Shown here: piece by piece, positions 34,525-42,349 of the stretch
How positions within the stretch are numbered: the first letter of the stretch is position 1
How the letters are laid out: each line of letters opens with the position of its first letter
Assembly (NCBI GenBank): GCA_003166865.1
Contig: PMUP01000064.1
Span: 102,480 to 156,565 of the forward strand
Source: Bryobacterales bacterium
Lineage (GTDB): Bacteria; Acidobacteriota; Terriglobia; Bryobacterales; Bryobacteraceae
Direction: 5' to 3'
Length of the DNA stretch: 54,086 bases
The notes under the pieces: generated by a model
Seen by the model: only the letters and a program-made list of their open reading frames with translations
The model's database searches: none
What the model was told of the DNA's origin: nothing
Made by a program: the position numbers and the translations under genes

Positions 34525-34998
34525 CTACTTTTGTTCGGGCTGCTTCTGTTCGCCTGTTGGAGGCGCCGGTTCTGGCGGAGGGGCGCCCGGATTGCCACCA
34601 GCCACACCCATTACCACCTCGCCCTGGTCATTTAGGAGTTTGAGAATAGCGCCGACCGGCGTTCCCGCTCTTGAAGGCGACACCGTGATGGTGATATGCA
34701 TTCCAACGGGCAACGCGGCTTCCGAGCGCCTCTTGCCCCACCCGCCCTGGATCAACTGGGCTGGATTGGGATAGAACTCGCCACCCCAATGCACCACATT
34801 GCCTTTGTCGTCCGTTACATCGAAATACAGTTGGGGATGCGGGTTGGCATAGTGGAACTCCGTGACTACGCCCTTCATAGTGACGGGGTGGCTGGCATCA
34901 TAAGAAACGCCCGTGCCGTGATGCGCGTAAACAGGAACCACCGTTGCGATGACACCTAATAGCAATGCCGCAAAACAAGATGGTCTAACGCTTTTCAT
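34525..34998 (-). CDS. DUF6152 family periplasmic protein
   Basis: The 157-residue protein is preceded by GGAG and has a signal peptide (FAALLLGVIATVVPVYA). The mature start HHGTGVSYDASHPVTMKGVVTEFHYANPHPQLYFDVTDDKGNVVHW is the DUF6152 signature (A-H-H-x-x-x-x-Y-D-x-x-x-P-V-T-x-x-G-x-V-T...NPH). The N-terminal His pair after cleavage could be a metal site. The tail is Pro/Gly/Gln-rich. DUF6152 proteins often accompany WDGD-type exported proteins in acidobacterial genomes, as here. Function unknown. Confidence 0.88.
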   Translation of the reverse strand: MKSVRPSCFAALLLGVIATVVPVYAHHGTGVSYDASHPVTMKGVVTEFHYANPHPQLYFDVTDDKGNVVHWGGEFYPNPAQLIQGGWGKRRSEAALPVGMHITITVSPSRAGTPVGAILKLLNDQGEVVMGVAGGNPGAPPPEPAPPTGEQKQPEQK

Positions 34999-35064
34999 TA
35001 TTATTCTCTCCGTTCGGGAGACCCCTCGATTCTATCCCCGACCGTACTGAACTCTGTTAGCGCA

Positions 35065-35083
35065 ATCGTAAAGAAATGTTAAG
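35065..35083 (+). promoter_or_regulatory. Direct-repeat box, copy A
   Basis: ATCGTAAAGAAATGTTAAG lies in the divergent gap between the DUF6152 operon and the diheme cytochrome gene. GTAAAG and GTTAAG start exactly 10 bases apart, and a further GTTAGC lies 12 bases upstream. Copies B and C match at 16 of 19 positions. Tandem half-sites one helical turn apart are typical of OmpR/PhoB-type winged-helix regulators. Confidence 0.55.
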
Positions 35084-35123
35084 GCCCGAACACCGCGACT
35101 TCGGAGTGTAGGATCATCGCAGC

Positions 35124-36281
35124 ATGAAGGCCGTAACGAGGCAGGTGACGGGAATTGCGGTCGCGTATTTCATGGGCGCCGCGATAGCGAGCAGCCAGCA
35201 GCCCCGAGCGGAAAACCCGCTGATGGCGGAGCAGGTTTTCAAAAATGTCAAGGTGCTCAAGGGAATTCCCGTCGGCGAATTCATGGACACAATGGGCTTC
35301 TTTGCCGCATCGCTGGGGTTGAATTGTGTCTATTGCCACGTTGAGCAAAGCATGGAAAACTGGGATAAATTTGCCGAGGACGTACCTCGGAAAGAGACTG
35401 CGCGCGCCATGATTCTGATGGTGAACGCCATTAATAAGGGCAGCTTCGGGGGACGGCGCGCCTTGACCTGCTACTCGTGCCACCGCGGCGCCGAACATCC
35501 CAAGGTTGTCCCGAGCCTGGCCGACCAATACACTGTTCCCCAGGAAGATCCAAACGAAATCGAAATCGTCAAAGACGCTCCGCAGGGACCTTCCGCCGAT
35601 CAGATTTTGGATAAATATATTCAGGCGCTCGGTGGGGCACAGCGGTTGGCCAGCCTCACGACCTTCGCCGGCCAGGGGACTTACGAAGGCTACGATAGCT
35701 ATCACGTAAAAGTCCCCCTGGAGATCTATGCCCAGGCTCCCGGAGAGCGCACCATAATCGCGCATACGCAAAACGGAGACAGCACCACGACGTTTGACGG
35801 CCACGCGGGTTGGGTCGCGGCGGTGGACAAACCGGTGCACTTGTTGCCGTTGCTTCCCGGACCGGAGTTGGACGGCGCAAGACTGGACGCGGATCTGTGT
35901 TTTCCAGCGGGTATCAAACAGGCCCTTGCGCAGTGGCGAAATGGTTTCCCGGTCACCACCATAGAGGATCGCGAGGTGCAGGTCCTCCAGGGAATCGCAG
36001 GCGGCGGATCTCGCGTGAAGTTGTACTTCGATAGCAAGACGGGTCTGCTGGCGCGGCAGTTGCGCTATACCAACACGATAGTCGGCACGATCCCGATCCA
36101 GATTGACTACTCCGACTATCGTGAGGTCGCCGGCGTCAAGATGCCGTTTCACTGGATTGTGACCTGGACCGGCGGGCAGTCGACTATGGAGTTGAACGCG
36201 GTGCAGGCGAACGTTTCGATGGAGGCCGCGAAGTTCTCCAAACCGGCTCCGGCTGTGGTGACGAAGGCCGTGGCCCGGTAA
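35124..36281 (+). CDS. Diheme cytochrome c, reaction-centre-subunit type, with C-terminal extension
   Basis: The 385-residue protein has a signal-like N-terminus (ITGIAVAYFMGAAIASS region). Two heme motifs follow, CVYCH (Cys68-His72) and CYSCH (Cys116-His120), each preceded by a helix with Met as possible axial ligand (VGEFMDTMGFFAASLGLNCVYC; ETARAMILMVNAIN). This is the photosynthetic reaction-centre cytochrome c family fold, also common in non-phototrophs. Residues about 150-375 form a beta-rich domain (SADQILDKYIQALGGAQRLASLTTFAGQGTYEGYD; KLYFDSKTGLLARQLRYTNTIVG; VKMPFHWIVTWTGGQ) resembling LolA-like lipocarrier sheets. It is divergent from the DUF6152/WDGD operon and shares box A with it. 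Confidence 0.88.
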   Translation: MKAVTRQVTGIAVAYFMGAAIASSQQPRAENPLMAEQVFKNVKVLKGIPVGEFMDTMGFFAASLGLNCVYCHVEQSMENWDKFAEDVPRKETARAMILMVNAINKGSFGGRRALTCYSCHRGAEHPKVVPSLADQYTVPQEDPNEIEIVKDAPQGPSADQILDKYIQALGGAQRLASLTTFAGQGTYEGYDSYHVKVPLEIYAQAPGERTIIAHTQNGDSTTTFDGHAGWVAAVDKPVHLLPLLPGPELDGARLDADLCFPAGIKQALAQWRNGFPVTTIEDREVQVLQGIAGGGSRVKLYFDSKTGLLARQLRYTNTIVGTIPIQIDYSDYREVAGVKMPFHWIVTWTGGQSTMELNAVQANVSMEAAKFSKPAPAVVTKAVAR

Positions 36282-36300
36282 GCAGGCCGGGGTTGATCAC

Positions 36301-37200
36301 CTATCGGAACTCCTGCATCATGCCTGGAATGTTGCCGGCGGAAGGTCCCGAACCCCAGTTGAACTCTTTAACGAGTGTCTGTGTGATCTCTTCCTGCGAC
36401 TTGTGGTCCCGATTCATGGCGCGAACGCGTTCCATGATGGCGACCATTTTATTGCGGCGATTCACGACTTCCTGCTTAGTGACCATGGGGCCATGGCCGG
36501 GAATTGCCTCGTCGAAATCCCACTTGAGCAGTTCATCCATCGACCTTTTCCAGTCCGTCCAATTGCCGCCGTCTGCATACATGACTATGCCGGGAATTTG
36601 GTCGGATGTAGTCAATAAATCGCCGACAGATACCACGCGATCCACTGGAAAGTACACCACCGTGTCGCCCCTGGTGTGGCCCCGTAGTTGGTGTAATTCC
36701 ACTTCTTTTCCTCCAAGCAGAAGTTGCATTTGGCCGATATAGCCTACTGCGGGGAGCCAGCCGGCTTTAGGATCCCGCGCCAGATTGTCGCGATCGTCGG
36801 CCGAAATGATCACAGTCGCGCCCATAGCTTCCATTTTTTCGGCCCCGCCGGCATGGTCGCCGTGATTGTGTGTGAGAATCACGTATTTGATTGGCTTGTC
36901 CGTGAGGGACTTCACCTTCGCCACGATGTCATCATGGGCCCGCTCGAACTTGGAATCAACCAGGATGACGCCGGCATCGGTGAGCAGCACCGTGACATTG
37001 CCGCCCCAATAGCCAAGATCATTCATCGTGGCGTTGGTGTTCTCGATCATGTAAAGGTCATCTTTGATTTTGTGGAGTTGCGGAGCAGGGGGCGGAGTCT
37101 GATTCGCCTGGCCCGGCTGGGCCATGGCGGCGGAACAGAGCATGGACAGAATCGCGGCCGCGAGCAAGGGCCTTGCGATGAATGGAACAAGTTGTCTCAT
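36301..37200 (-). CDS. Exported MBL-fold metallo-hydrolase with intact zinc motif
   Basis: The 299-residue protein has a signal peptide (PFIARPLLAAAILSMLCSAAMAQ). The metallo-beta-lactamase fold includes GGNVTVLLTDAGVILVDSKF, YVILTHNHGDHAGG (HxHxDH), LRGHTRGDTVVYFPVDRVVSVGDLL and AIPGHGPMV. All main zinc ligands are visible, so it is likely an active hydrolase. It is the third gene of an operon on the minus strand, seven bases after a WDGD-MBL fusion whose own zinc ligands are lost. The substrate is unknown. Confidence 0.92.
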   Translation of the reverse strand: MRQLVPFIARPLLAAAILSMLCSAAMAQPGQANQTPPPAPQLHKIKDDLYMIENTNATMNDLGYWGGNVTVLLTDAGVILVDSKFERAHDDIVAKVKSLTDKPIKYVILTHNHGDHAGGAEKMEAMGATVIISADDRDNLARDPKAGWLPAVGYIGQMQLLLGGKEVELHQLRGHTRGDTVVYFPVDRVVSVGDLLTTSDQIPGIVMYADGGNWTDWKRSMDELLKWDFDEAIPGHGPMVTKQEVVNRRNKMVAIMERVRAMNRDHKSQEEITQTLVKEFNWGSGPSAGNIPGMMQEFR

Positions 37201-37207
37201 ATCTTTA

Positions 37208-39070
37208 TCAGTACTTCGCGGATTGCTTCAGGCTCGTATAAACCGCTTCCACGAACATGTCTGTCGTCCAGGGACCCGTGTTTGCTCCGTACCGTGTGTC
37301 GTAGTCGGCGGTGACTCTCGCCGCCTTGACCTGGTCGAGAGTGGCACCGCTCTTGATCATGGCCCGGACACGGTCCCGCACGATAACAACCATGTCCCGA
37401 TATTCCACGACTTCATGTTCATCGGACAAATAACCATGGCCTGGAACGATCAGCGTGCCACCCTGTCCTTCGTGCTGGAAAACGGTCCGATTGAGGATGT
37501 CATTGAGCGCTTTGATCTCGCCCTGAACGCTGCCGCCGTCTTTGATGTCGATGAATGGAAACTGAGTGGTGTTGAAGATATCACCCGCGGCGATAACATC
37601 GGCCTGCCGGAATTGAACAATGCTGTCGCCATCGGTGATCGCGTTCGGTTCGCGAAAAATCTCGATCGCGTTCCCGTTGTGATATTTCCGCCTGCGTTCA
37701 TCGAGAAAAGTGTCGCTCGGCCAGCCCGCCGAGGGCAGTTTCGCGTCGACCATGCGGGTCTCCACGTTTTGCTGGGCGATGATGGTCGCGCCCACGCCGG
37801 CATCCCTGAACTGCATCGAGAAGAAGGAACCCACCAGGCTGGGATCGGCTCCAGCGGCGCGAAGTTTCACGTTGCCGCCAGTGCGGTCCGCAAGAAAGCT
37901 GGTGTTGGCGATGAACTGAATCGGCTTAACGCTGAGCTTGTGAATCGCCTCGATTACTTTGTCGGTGAGCTGGCCAGACCCGCTGTCGACGACAAAGGGT
38001 CCTTCATCGCCCGTCTCCACCACAATGTTCCCGCCATCGCCTAGCAACATGTAGACGTTGCCGGAAACCGGAAAAACATGAATCTCGCCATCGTGCGGTT
38101 CGGGATCCATCGCGCGGCTCACCGGCGAAGGCCCCGGCGCGGGCTGGAGCAATGGCACAGCGTCGGCATCGGTTGCCGTGGCGAGCTTAGAAACAAACTC
38201 CGGATAAATGGACGGCGCACCCGCAATTCCGGACAGCAGCGGGATTTTGTATCTTTTCGAATATTCTCGGGCGAAGGGCTGCGCGCCCAGTGGATAATTC
38301 GGCACCACGTCCGGCGCGCGGCCGACAATCTCCTCGCCATCGTCGCAAGCGTACAGCCAGGAACCATGGTCGGAGGGTTGACGGAAAAAGTCGTTGCTGC
38401 GGACTTCCGGTTCGGTGAGAAAAACGGGGTCGGTGACAACCGTGGTATCCACCAGATGATCGCCATGACGGACGATAAATTCCACCATACTGGCCTGGTC
38501 GCTCTCCGGGAGCCCATTGCGCCTTAGCCAGCCTTGCTTCAGATGAGTTGTGTTCACCATCAGCGCATCTCCCACGAAACGACCCGTGGAGAATCCCTGA
38601 TAAGTATGCGGGGCGTAAGCGGGCGGATGCGGACGTCCATCCATCCAGACGGTGCGAAAACCCTCGGTGGTCTGCGCCCAGATGTGAATGGCGACCAGTT
38701 GCATGGTGTGCGGGTCGCGGTCTTCCCAGATGCGAAAGTTTCCTACCGCGCGCATCTGATAAGGCGCGACATAGCCGTCGCACTGATGGTGCTTCAGGGT
38801 TAGACGCGAGGCATCGTAGGAGAGGGCCCACAGACGCCCCGCCTCATTGATGGCGAATCCGGCGTAGTCTCCAATCTCCGAACCCGCTCCGCGCTCCAGC
38901 CCATCCTCGTTAATGGCCGGCGACCAATAGCCGGAAAGATCGATCGCAGGAGATGGGCGGCTGGATGCCGGCGCCGGGGGTGCAGCTTGTCCGAAGAGAT
39001 TGATCCGCGTCAACAGCGCGGTAGAGAAGAGAACGATCGCCAAACCGTGTTTCATAGAATTCGCTTTCAT
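37208..39070 (-). CDS. WDGD-family protein fused to a degenerate MBL domain (member 4)
   Basis: The 620-residue protein has AAGGAA upstream, a signal peptide and two parts. Residues about 40-250 carry the WDGD family core: AIHIWAQTTEGFRTVWMDGRPHPP, GFSTGRFVGDALMVNTTHLKQGWLRRNG and VVTDPVFL. Residues about 335-600 are MBL-like: GNVYMLLGDGGNIVVETGDEGPFVVDSGSGQLTDKVIEAI, then IQFIANTSFLADRTGGN where the zinc motif HxHxDH is replaced by SxLxDR (391-396), while IVPGHG is kept. Loss of three ligands argues against zinc hydrolase chemistry. It stands between a small WDGD protein and an intact MBL protein in one operon, and its twin is at 50404-52293. Confidence 0.88.
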   Translation of the reverse strand: MKANSMKHGLAIVLFSTALLTRINLFGQAAPPAPASSRPSPAIDLSGYWSPAINEDGLERGAGSEIGDYAGFAINEAGRLWALSYDASRLTLKHHQCDGYVAPYQMRAVGNFRIWEDRDPHTMQLVAIHIWAQTTEGFRTVWMDGRPHPPAYAPHTYQGFSTGRFVGDALMVNTTHLKQGWLRRNGLPESDQASMVEFIVRHGDHLVDTTVVTDPVFLTEPEVRSNDFFRQPSDHGSWLYACDDGEEIVGRAPDVVPNYPLGAQPFAREYSKRYKIPLLSGIAGAPSIYPEFVSKLATATDADAVPLLQPAPGPSPVSRAMDPEPHDGEIHVFPVSGNVYMLLGDGGNIVVETGDEGPFVVDSGSGQLTDKVIEAIHKLSVKPIQFIANTSFLADRTGGNVKLRAAGADPSLVGSFFSMQFRDAGVGATIIAQQNVETRMVDAKLPSAGWPSDTFLDERRRKYHNGNAIEIFREPNAITDGDSIVQFRQADVIAAGDIFNTTQFPFIDIKDGGSVQGEIKALNDILNRTVFQHEGQGGTLIVPGHGYLSDEHEVVEYRDMVVIVRDRVRAMIKSGATLDQVKAARVTADYDTRYGANTGPWTTDMFVEAVYTSLKQSAKY

Positions 39071-39080
39071 TTCGTTCCTT

Positions 39081-39881
39081 CTATTTTGCGGAACAGGAAG
39101 ATGGATTCCAGCCCGCCGAATCGTTCTGCTTCTTGAAATGCGTACTGGTCCAGAAAGGCGCGGTGAGATACATCGGATCAGTGACCTCGGTGGTCACCAG
39201 CAGCAAAGAATCGCCGTTGGGTATGTCGAAGCGGTCGTAGTATTCGGTCATGACGGCGTTTTCGCTGTACGGAATCCCGTTCTTTCGCAAGTATCCGGCC
39301 TTCATTTTGGTGGTCACCACCTTCAACGCGCCGCCTCTGTCCAGAGCGCCGCCCGCCCCAAGTCCGAATCCGCCTCGCGTCATTATCGTGCCGGGCACAT
39401 CCCAACTGGCCACTGAAATCCCCTGCCAGTCTCCACCTTGTCCCTGTGGCGCGCCGAAGTAAAAGGTCCTGGTCTGGGTACCTGCGTCGAACTCGGCTTT
39501 TAGCGTGTTATCGTCCTGCCAAGTGATGTGTATCCTGCCGGGCCGACGCACGATCGCGGCCGCGCCGTATGCTTTGCACTGCTCGCTCGAGGACTCGTCC
39601 TTGGCCGGGTCCCATGCCTGGGCGGCTTTCCGGCCCTCCGGGTTGAGTGGGACGGATTCAGCGTCGCCCTTAGGCGGCACGGTCATGCGCGAGCGCCAAT
39701 CTTCCGTTACCAGGGAAACCCAATAGCCGGTGAGGTCGACGGGAGCGGCTGCTCGAGGGGTGGGAGGCGGCCCGGGTGGTGGTCCGAAACCCGGAGGCTG
39801 CCCCTGCGCGGAGACGACTGCGGCGGTGGCGCTCAACATCAGGCCCACCCACCATAACGCTGCCTTCCTACTAAAACGCAT
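39081..39881 (-). CDS. Small exported WDGD-related protein (member 6)
   Basis: The 266-residue protein has a signal peptide (MRFSRKAALWWVGLMLSATAAVVSA) and a Pro/Gly-rich linker. The body reads VDLTGYWVSLVTEDWRSRM, SEQCKAYGAAAIVRRPGRIHITWQDDNTLKAEFDAGTQTRTF, ISVASWD and GALKVVTTKMKAGYLRKNGIPYSENAVMTEYYD, ending STHFKKQNDSAGWNPSSC. It lines up with the core of the large members (THLKQGWLRRNG). ATG 39881 is preferred to a TTG two codons upstream. It is first in the operon that continues with the WDGD-MBL fusion 10 bases later; box B lies upstream. Its close paralogue is at 49579. Confidence 0.85.
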   Translation of the reverse strand: MRFSRKAALWWVGLMLSATAAVVSAQGQPPGFGPPPGPPPTPRAAAPVDLTGYWVSLVTEDWRSRMTVPPKGDAESVPLNPEGRKAAQAWDPAKDESSSEQCKAYGAAAIVRRPGRIHITWQDDNTLKAEFDAGTQTRTFYFGAPQGQGGDWQGISVASWDVPGTIMTRGGFGLGAGGALDRGGALKVVTTKMKAGYLRKNGIPYSENAVMTEYYDRFDIPNGDSLLLVTTEVTDPMYLTAPFWTSTHFKKQNDSAGWNPSSCSAK

Positions 39882-39920
39882 ACTCAAGTATCAATTCAGA
39901 GCGTGACAGATCCGCAGGGT

Positions 39921-39939
39921 CTTAACATATATTTACGAT
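39921..39939 (-). promoter_or_regulatory. Direct-repeat box, copy B
   Basis: Read on the minus strand this is ATCGTAAATATATGTTAAG, about 40 bases before the start of the 39881 gene. The half-sites GTAAAT and GTTAAG are 10 bases apart. It agrees with copies A and C except in the central three positions and the last base. Confidence 0.55.
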
Positions 39940-39955
39940 TACGATGGCTGGCGTT

Positions 39956-40861
39956 CTATTGCTGGTCGGCATAGACACTTTTGACGAATCCCGCGGCGTT
40001 GGTGTTGGGCCAATCGGGATGCAGCGTTTTGAGAGCGGCGCTGACTTCTTTCCCGGCTTCATCGGCTGACATACCCTGAAGCTTCAACGCGAGCGCTCGC
40101 GTACGGATTTCTGAGATCAGGTTCCGTTCCGCGGCCACCAGCGAACCATCCCCGGGAGCGCTGTGATCGGGCAGGACGTGGGCGGCGTTGAGGCCGGCGA
40201 TCTTATCCACGACGGCGAGCCAGGTCGAAGGTGTGCCACCGTCGCCGAAGATCATCGGTATGGTCCTGTTCTGCACCACGTCGCCCGAAATCAAGGTGCG
40301 ATCCGGTTCGACAAAGGTCAACTCATCGCCTTGGGTGTGCGCTTCGCCGAACCAGATCAAGCGCGCCGTGACGCCGCCCAGATCGATCCTCGCTTCCTGA
40401 TCGAACATCACGTCGGGCTGGCGCAACACAACGCCTGCGAGCAGTTCCTTATTCTGTGCCGAACCCTTGCTGAACATGTCGAGCATCTCCTGACCGTGCT
40501 TCTCCATTTCCTGCTGCTGCAATGTATTGCGGATCAGGATGGTGCTAGCGGGAAAGCCGGGCTCACCCGCGGCGTGCTCGGGGTGGAAGTGCGTGGTGGT
40601 GAGGAACAGCTTGTGGTTATTGGGCGCGAGTTTGGCAGCCACGCGCGCGGCCGTGGCTCCATTTTTCGGGCCCATGCCCGTATCGACCACCAGCGTTGCT
40701 CCGCCGCCGACAACGATAGCGATGTTGGGAAAGCCCATGATCGCCCAGACGTGGTCGGAAATCTGCGTCGTGTTCTCGCTGACCATGGGCTGCGCCATCT
40801 GCGCGAATGCGCCGGCGGTGGTCAGAGCGGCCAACGCCACTAGCTTCGAGAGTGACTTCAT
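39956..40861 (-). CDS. Exported MBL-fold metallo-hydrolase (HxHxEH variant)
   Basis: The 301-residue protein starts at ATG after AGGGAAG and has a signal peptide (LSKLVALAALTTAGAFAQ). MBL motifs are NIAIVVGGGATLVVDTGMGPKNG, LTTTHFHPEHAAGEPGF (Glu in place of the usual Asp of HxHxDH), GEAHTQGDELTFVEPDRTLISGDVV and VLPDHSAPG. The Glu substitution keeps an acidic ligand and is seen in some MBL enzymes. The C-terminal helical tail may contact substrate. It is divergent from the tandem DoxX gene. Substrate unknown. Confidence 0.9.
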   Translation of the reverse strand: MKSLSKLVALAALTTAGAFAQMAQPMVSENTTQISDHVWAIMGFPNIAIVVGGGATLVVDTGMGPKNGATAARVAAKLAPNNHKLFLTTTHFHPEHAAGEPGFPASTILIRNTLQQQEMEKHGQEMLDMFSKGSAQNKELLAGVVLRQPDVMFDQEARIDLGGVTARLIWFGEAHTQGDELTFVEPDRTLISGDVVQNRTIPMIFGDGGTPSTWLAVVDKIAGLNAAHVLPDHSAPGDGSLVAAERNLISEIRTRALALKLQGMSADEAGKEVSAALKTLHPDWPNTNAAGFVKSVYADQQ

Positions 40862-41077
40862 AGTGTCTTCCCTTGTACCACGCCGATATTCGGTCCGGGG
40901 TGCGGATTGCAAAGACCTTGCGCTGCATCAGACCCCTGCGCCCGGATCGAAAGTGTTGAAATTTGTAAAGATCGCTTGACGCTTCGGCTTCCGAAGATGA
41001 TACTGATGGGACTGCTCAGCGGGTCTGCGATCCTGCGGGCGGCTGAATTATTATGTCTTTGCGGTGAGGCAGCTACG

Positions 41078-41923
41078 ATGAAGTTGGCTCCCTATCTACT
41101 GAGCATCCTGCGAATCGCCGCCGGCTTGCTCTTCATGCAGCACGGAGCCGAGAAACTGTGGGGCTTTGCCGGGGGCAGACTCGACCACAATTTCCCGCAG
41201 CTTCACGCTCTCGCGGGACCAATTGAACTGATCGGGGGCCTGCTGTTGGTGATGGGTCTGTTCACGCGGACCACGGCTTTCATCCTGTGCGGAGAAATGG
41301 CGGTAGCCTATTTCCGAACCTGGGCGCCGCGAGGCTTCTTTCCCATCAGTAACGGCGGTGAGGAAGCAGTGCTTTTTTGCTACGTATTTCTGTGGCTGGT
41401 TACGACCGGAGCCGGCCCGTGGAGCGTGGATGCTCTGATCGAAAAACGTCACAAGGTGGGTTATGCGCTGGCGGCGGTAAAAAAGACGTTCAGTTCCTGG
41501 GAGCCCTACGCGCGCTCGATAACGCGCGCCATTCTCGCCTTTGTTTTTACTCTACACGGATACCGCCTGGTATACGGCATGTTTCCCCAACTAGCCAGGC
41601 GCGGGGGGGCGGGCCGGATGCCGCTGGATGAGCTTCCTCAGTTCGCAGGCTACATCGCAATTGTCGGCGGCGCCCTCTTGTTGCTTGGACTGCTGACGAA
41701 GGTGGCGTCCCTGGTGTTGGCGCTCCAATCGCTGATGGCGTATGTACTCATCGCGGCGCCCCGTTCGCCTATTCCGCTCCGGGCCGGCGGCAACGAAGTG
41801 CTGCTGTACTTCTTCGTCTTTCTCTATCTTGCCGCGGTGGGAGCCGGAGTGTGGAGTTTCGATTTCATGATCCAGAAGTGGCGCGCCGCCGCGCCCGCCT
41901 CGGAACTGAACCAAGTCGGCTAA
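41078..41923 (+). CDS. Tandem (two-unit) DoxX family membrane protein
   Basis: The 281-residue protein starts at ATG after GAGGC. Two DoxX units are fused. Unit 1 (about 1-125) has LLSILRIAAGLLFMQHGAEKLWGFAGG, LAGPIELIGGLLLVMGLFTRTTAF and GGEEAVLFCYVFLWLVTTGAGPWSVD. Unit 2 (about 145-270) has RAILAFVFTLHGYRLVYGMF, FAGYIAIVGGALLLLGLLTKVAS and GGNEVLLYFFVFLYLAAVGAGVWSFDFMI. The matching GGxExxLxxxVFLxLxxxGAGxWSxD ends show internal duplication. Most DoxX proteins are single units that may pair, so this is a pre-joined dimer. The reading frame extends 57 codons upstream without similarity. Confidence 0.88.
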   Translation: MKLAPYLLSILRIAAGLLFMQHGAEKLWGFAGGRLDHNFPQLHALAGPIELIGGLLLVMGLFTRTTAFILCGEMAVAYFRTWAPRGFFPISNGGEEAVLFCYVFLWLVTTGAGPWSVDALIEKRHKVGYALAAVKKTFSSWEPYARSITRAILAFVFTLHGYRLVYGMFPQLARRGGAGRMPLDELPQFAGYIAIVGGALLLLGLLTKVASLVLALQSLMAYVLIAAPRSPIPLRAGGNEVLLYFFVFLYLAAVGAGVWSFDFMIQKWRAAAPASELNQVG

Positions 41924-42347
41924 GACGCAACCTGCCATCCACGTCTTTTACGGTGTTAGTACCGGTCTGAAGGAGATGCTGAAGTGTTCTGACCGGCCTC
42001 GGAAGAACGGAGGCCCAGTTTCCGGTGCGTACGTGATCCATTACCATCCAAACTGCGCTCGTGATGGTTTGAGAGGTCTTGCTCAGCGCCTCATTCAGCA
42101 GCGCCGCCTCGCGCGCGCCGAAAATGTGGTTCTCCGGAGGGAGCAGGCAGAGAGGCAACTGCCCCAGTTCCTCCCAGGAGACGGACTTTCGGCTGGAAAA
42201 CGTCGCGCCCTTCCGGATCAGATGTTCATATTCCTCGGTGTACAAGACGCGGGTGCGGTTGTAGCGGCGCAAGGCTTTGTCCACATACGTGATCGCAATA
42301 TCGAGCGAAGATTCTTCGAAAGCCTGCTGAACGTCGAACGCGTTCAA
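41865..42347 (-). pseudogene. LysR-type regulator fragment (effector-binding domain only)
   Basis: The frame reads QAFEESSLDIAITYVDKALRRYNRTRVLYTEEYEHLIRKGATF, SWEELGQLPLCLLPPENHIFGAREAALLNEA and MVMDHVRTGNWASVLPRPV. This matches the second half of a LysR substrate-binding domain (LDIAITY; LPLCLL; HVRTGxWASVLP). The helix-turn-helix and the first subdomain are absent; the frame runs straight into the 3' end of the cytochrome gene upstream, and the tail overlaps the DoxX gene. No plausible start exists beyond a TTG at 42347. I read it as a truncated remnant. Confidence 0.7.
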
Positions 42348-42349
42348 AT

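Noticed and set aside
35079-36152. 357-codon minus-strand frame
   Set aside because: Antisense to the diheme cytochrome, whose CxxCH motifs and family fold decide the strand.
40945-40970. Possible further direct-repeat box (TTTGTAAAGATCG) before the MBL and DoxX genes
   Set aside because: Only about 11 of 19 positions agree with copies A-C, and no second half-site lies at 10-base spacing.
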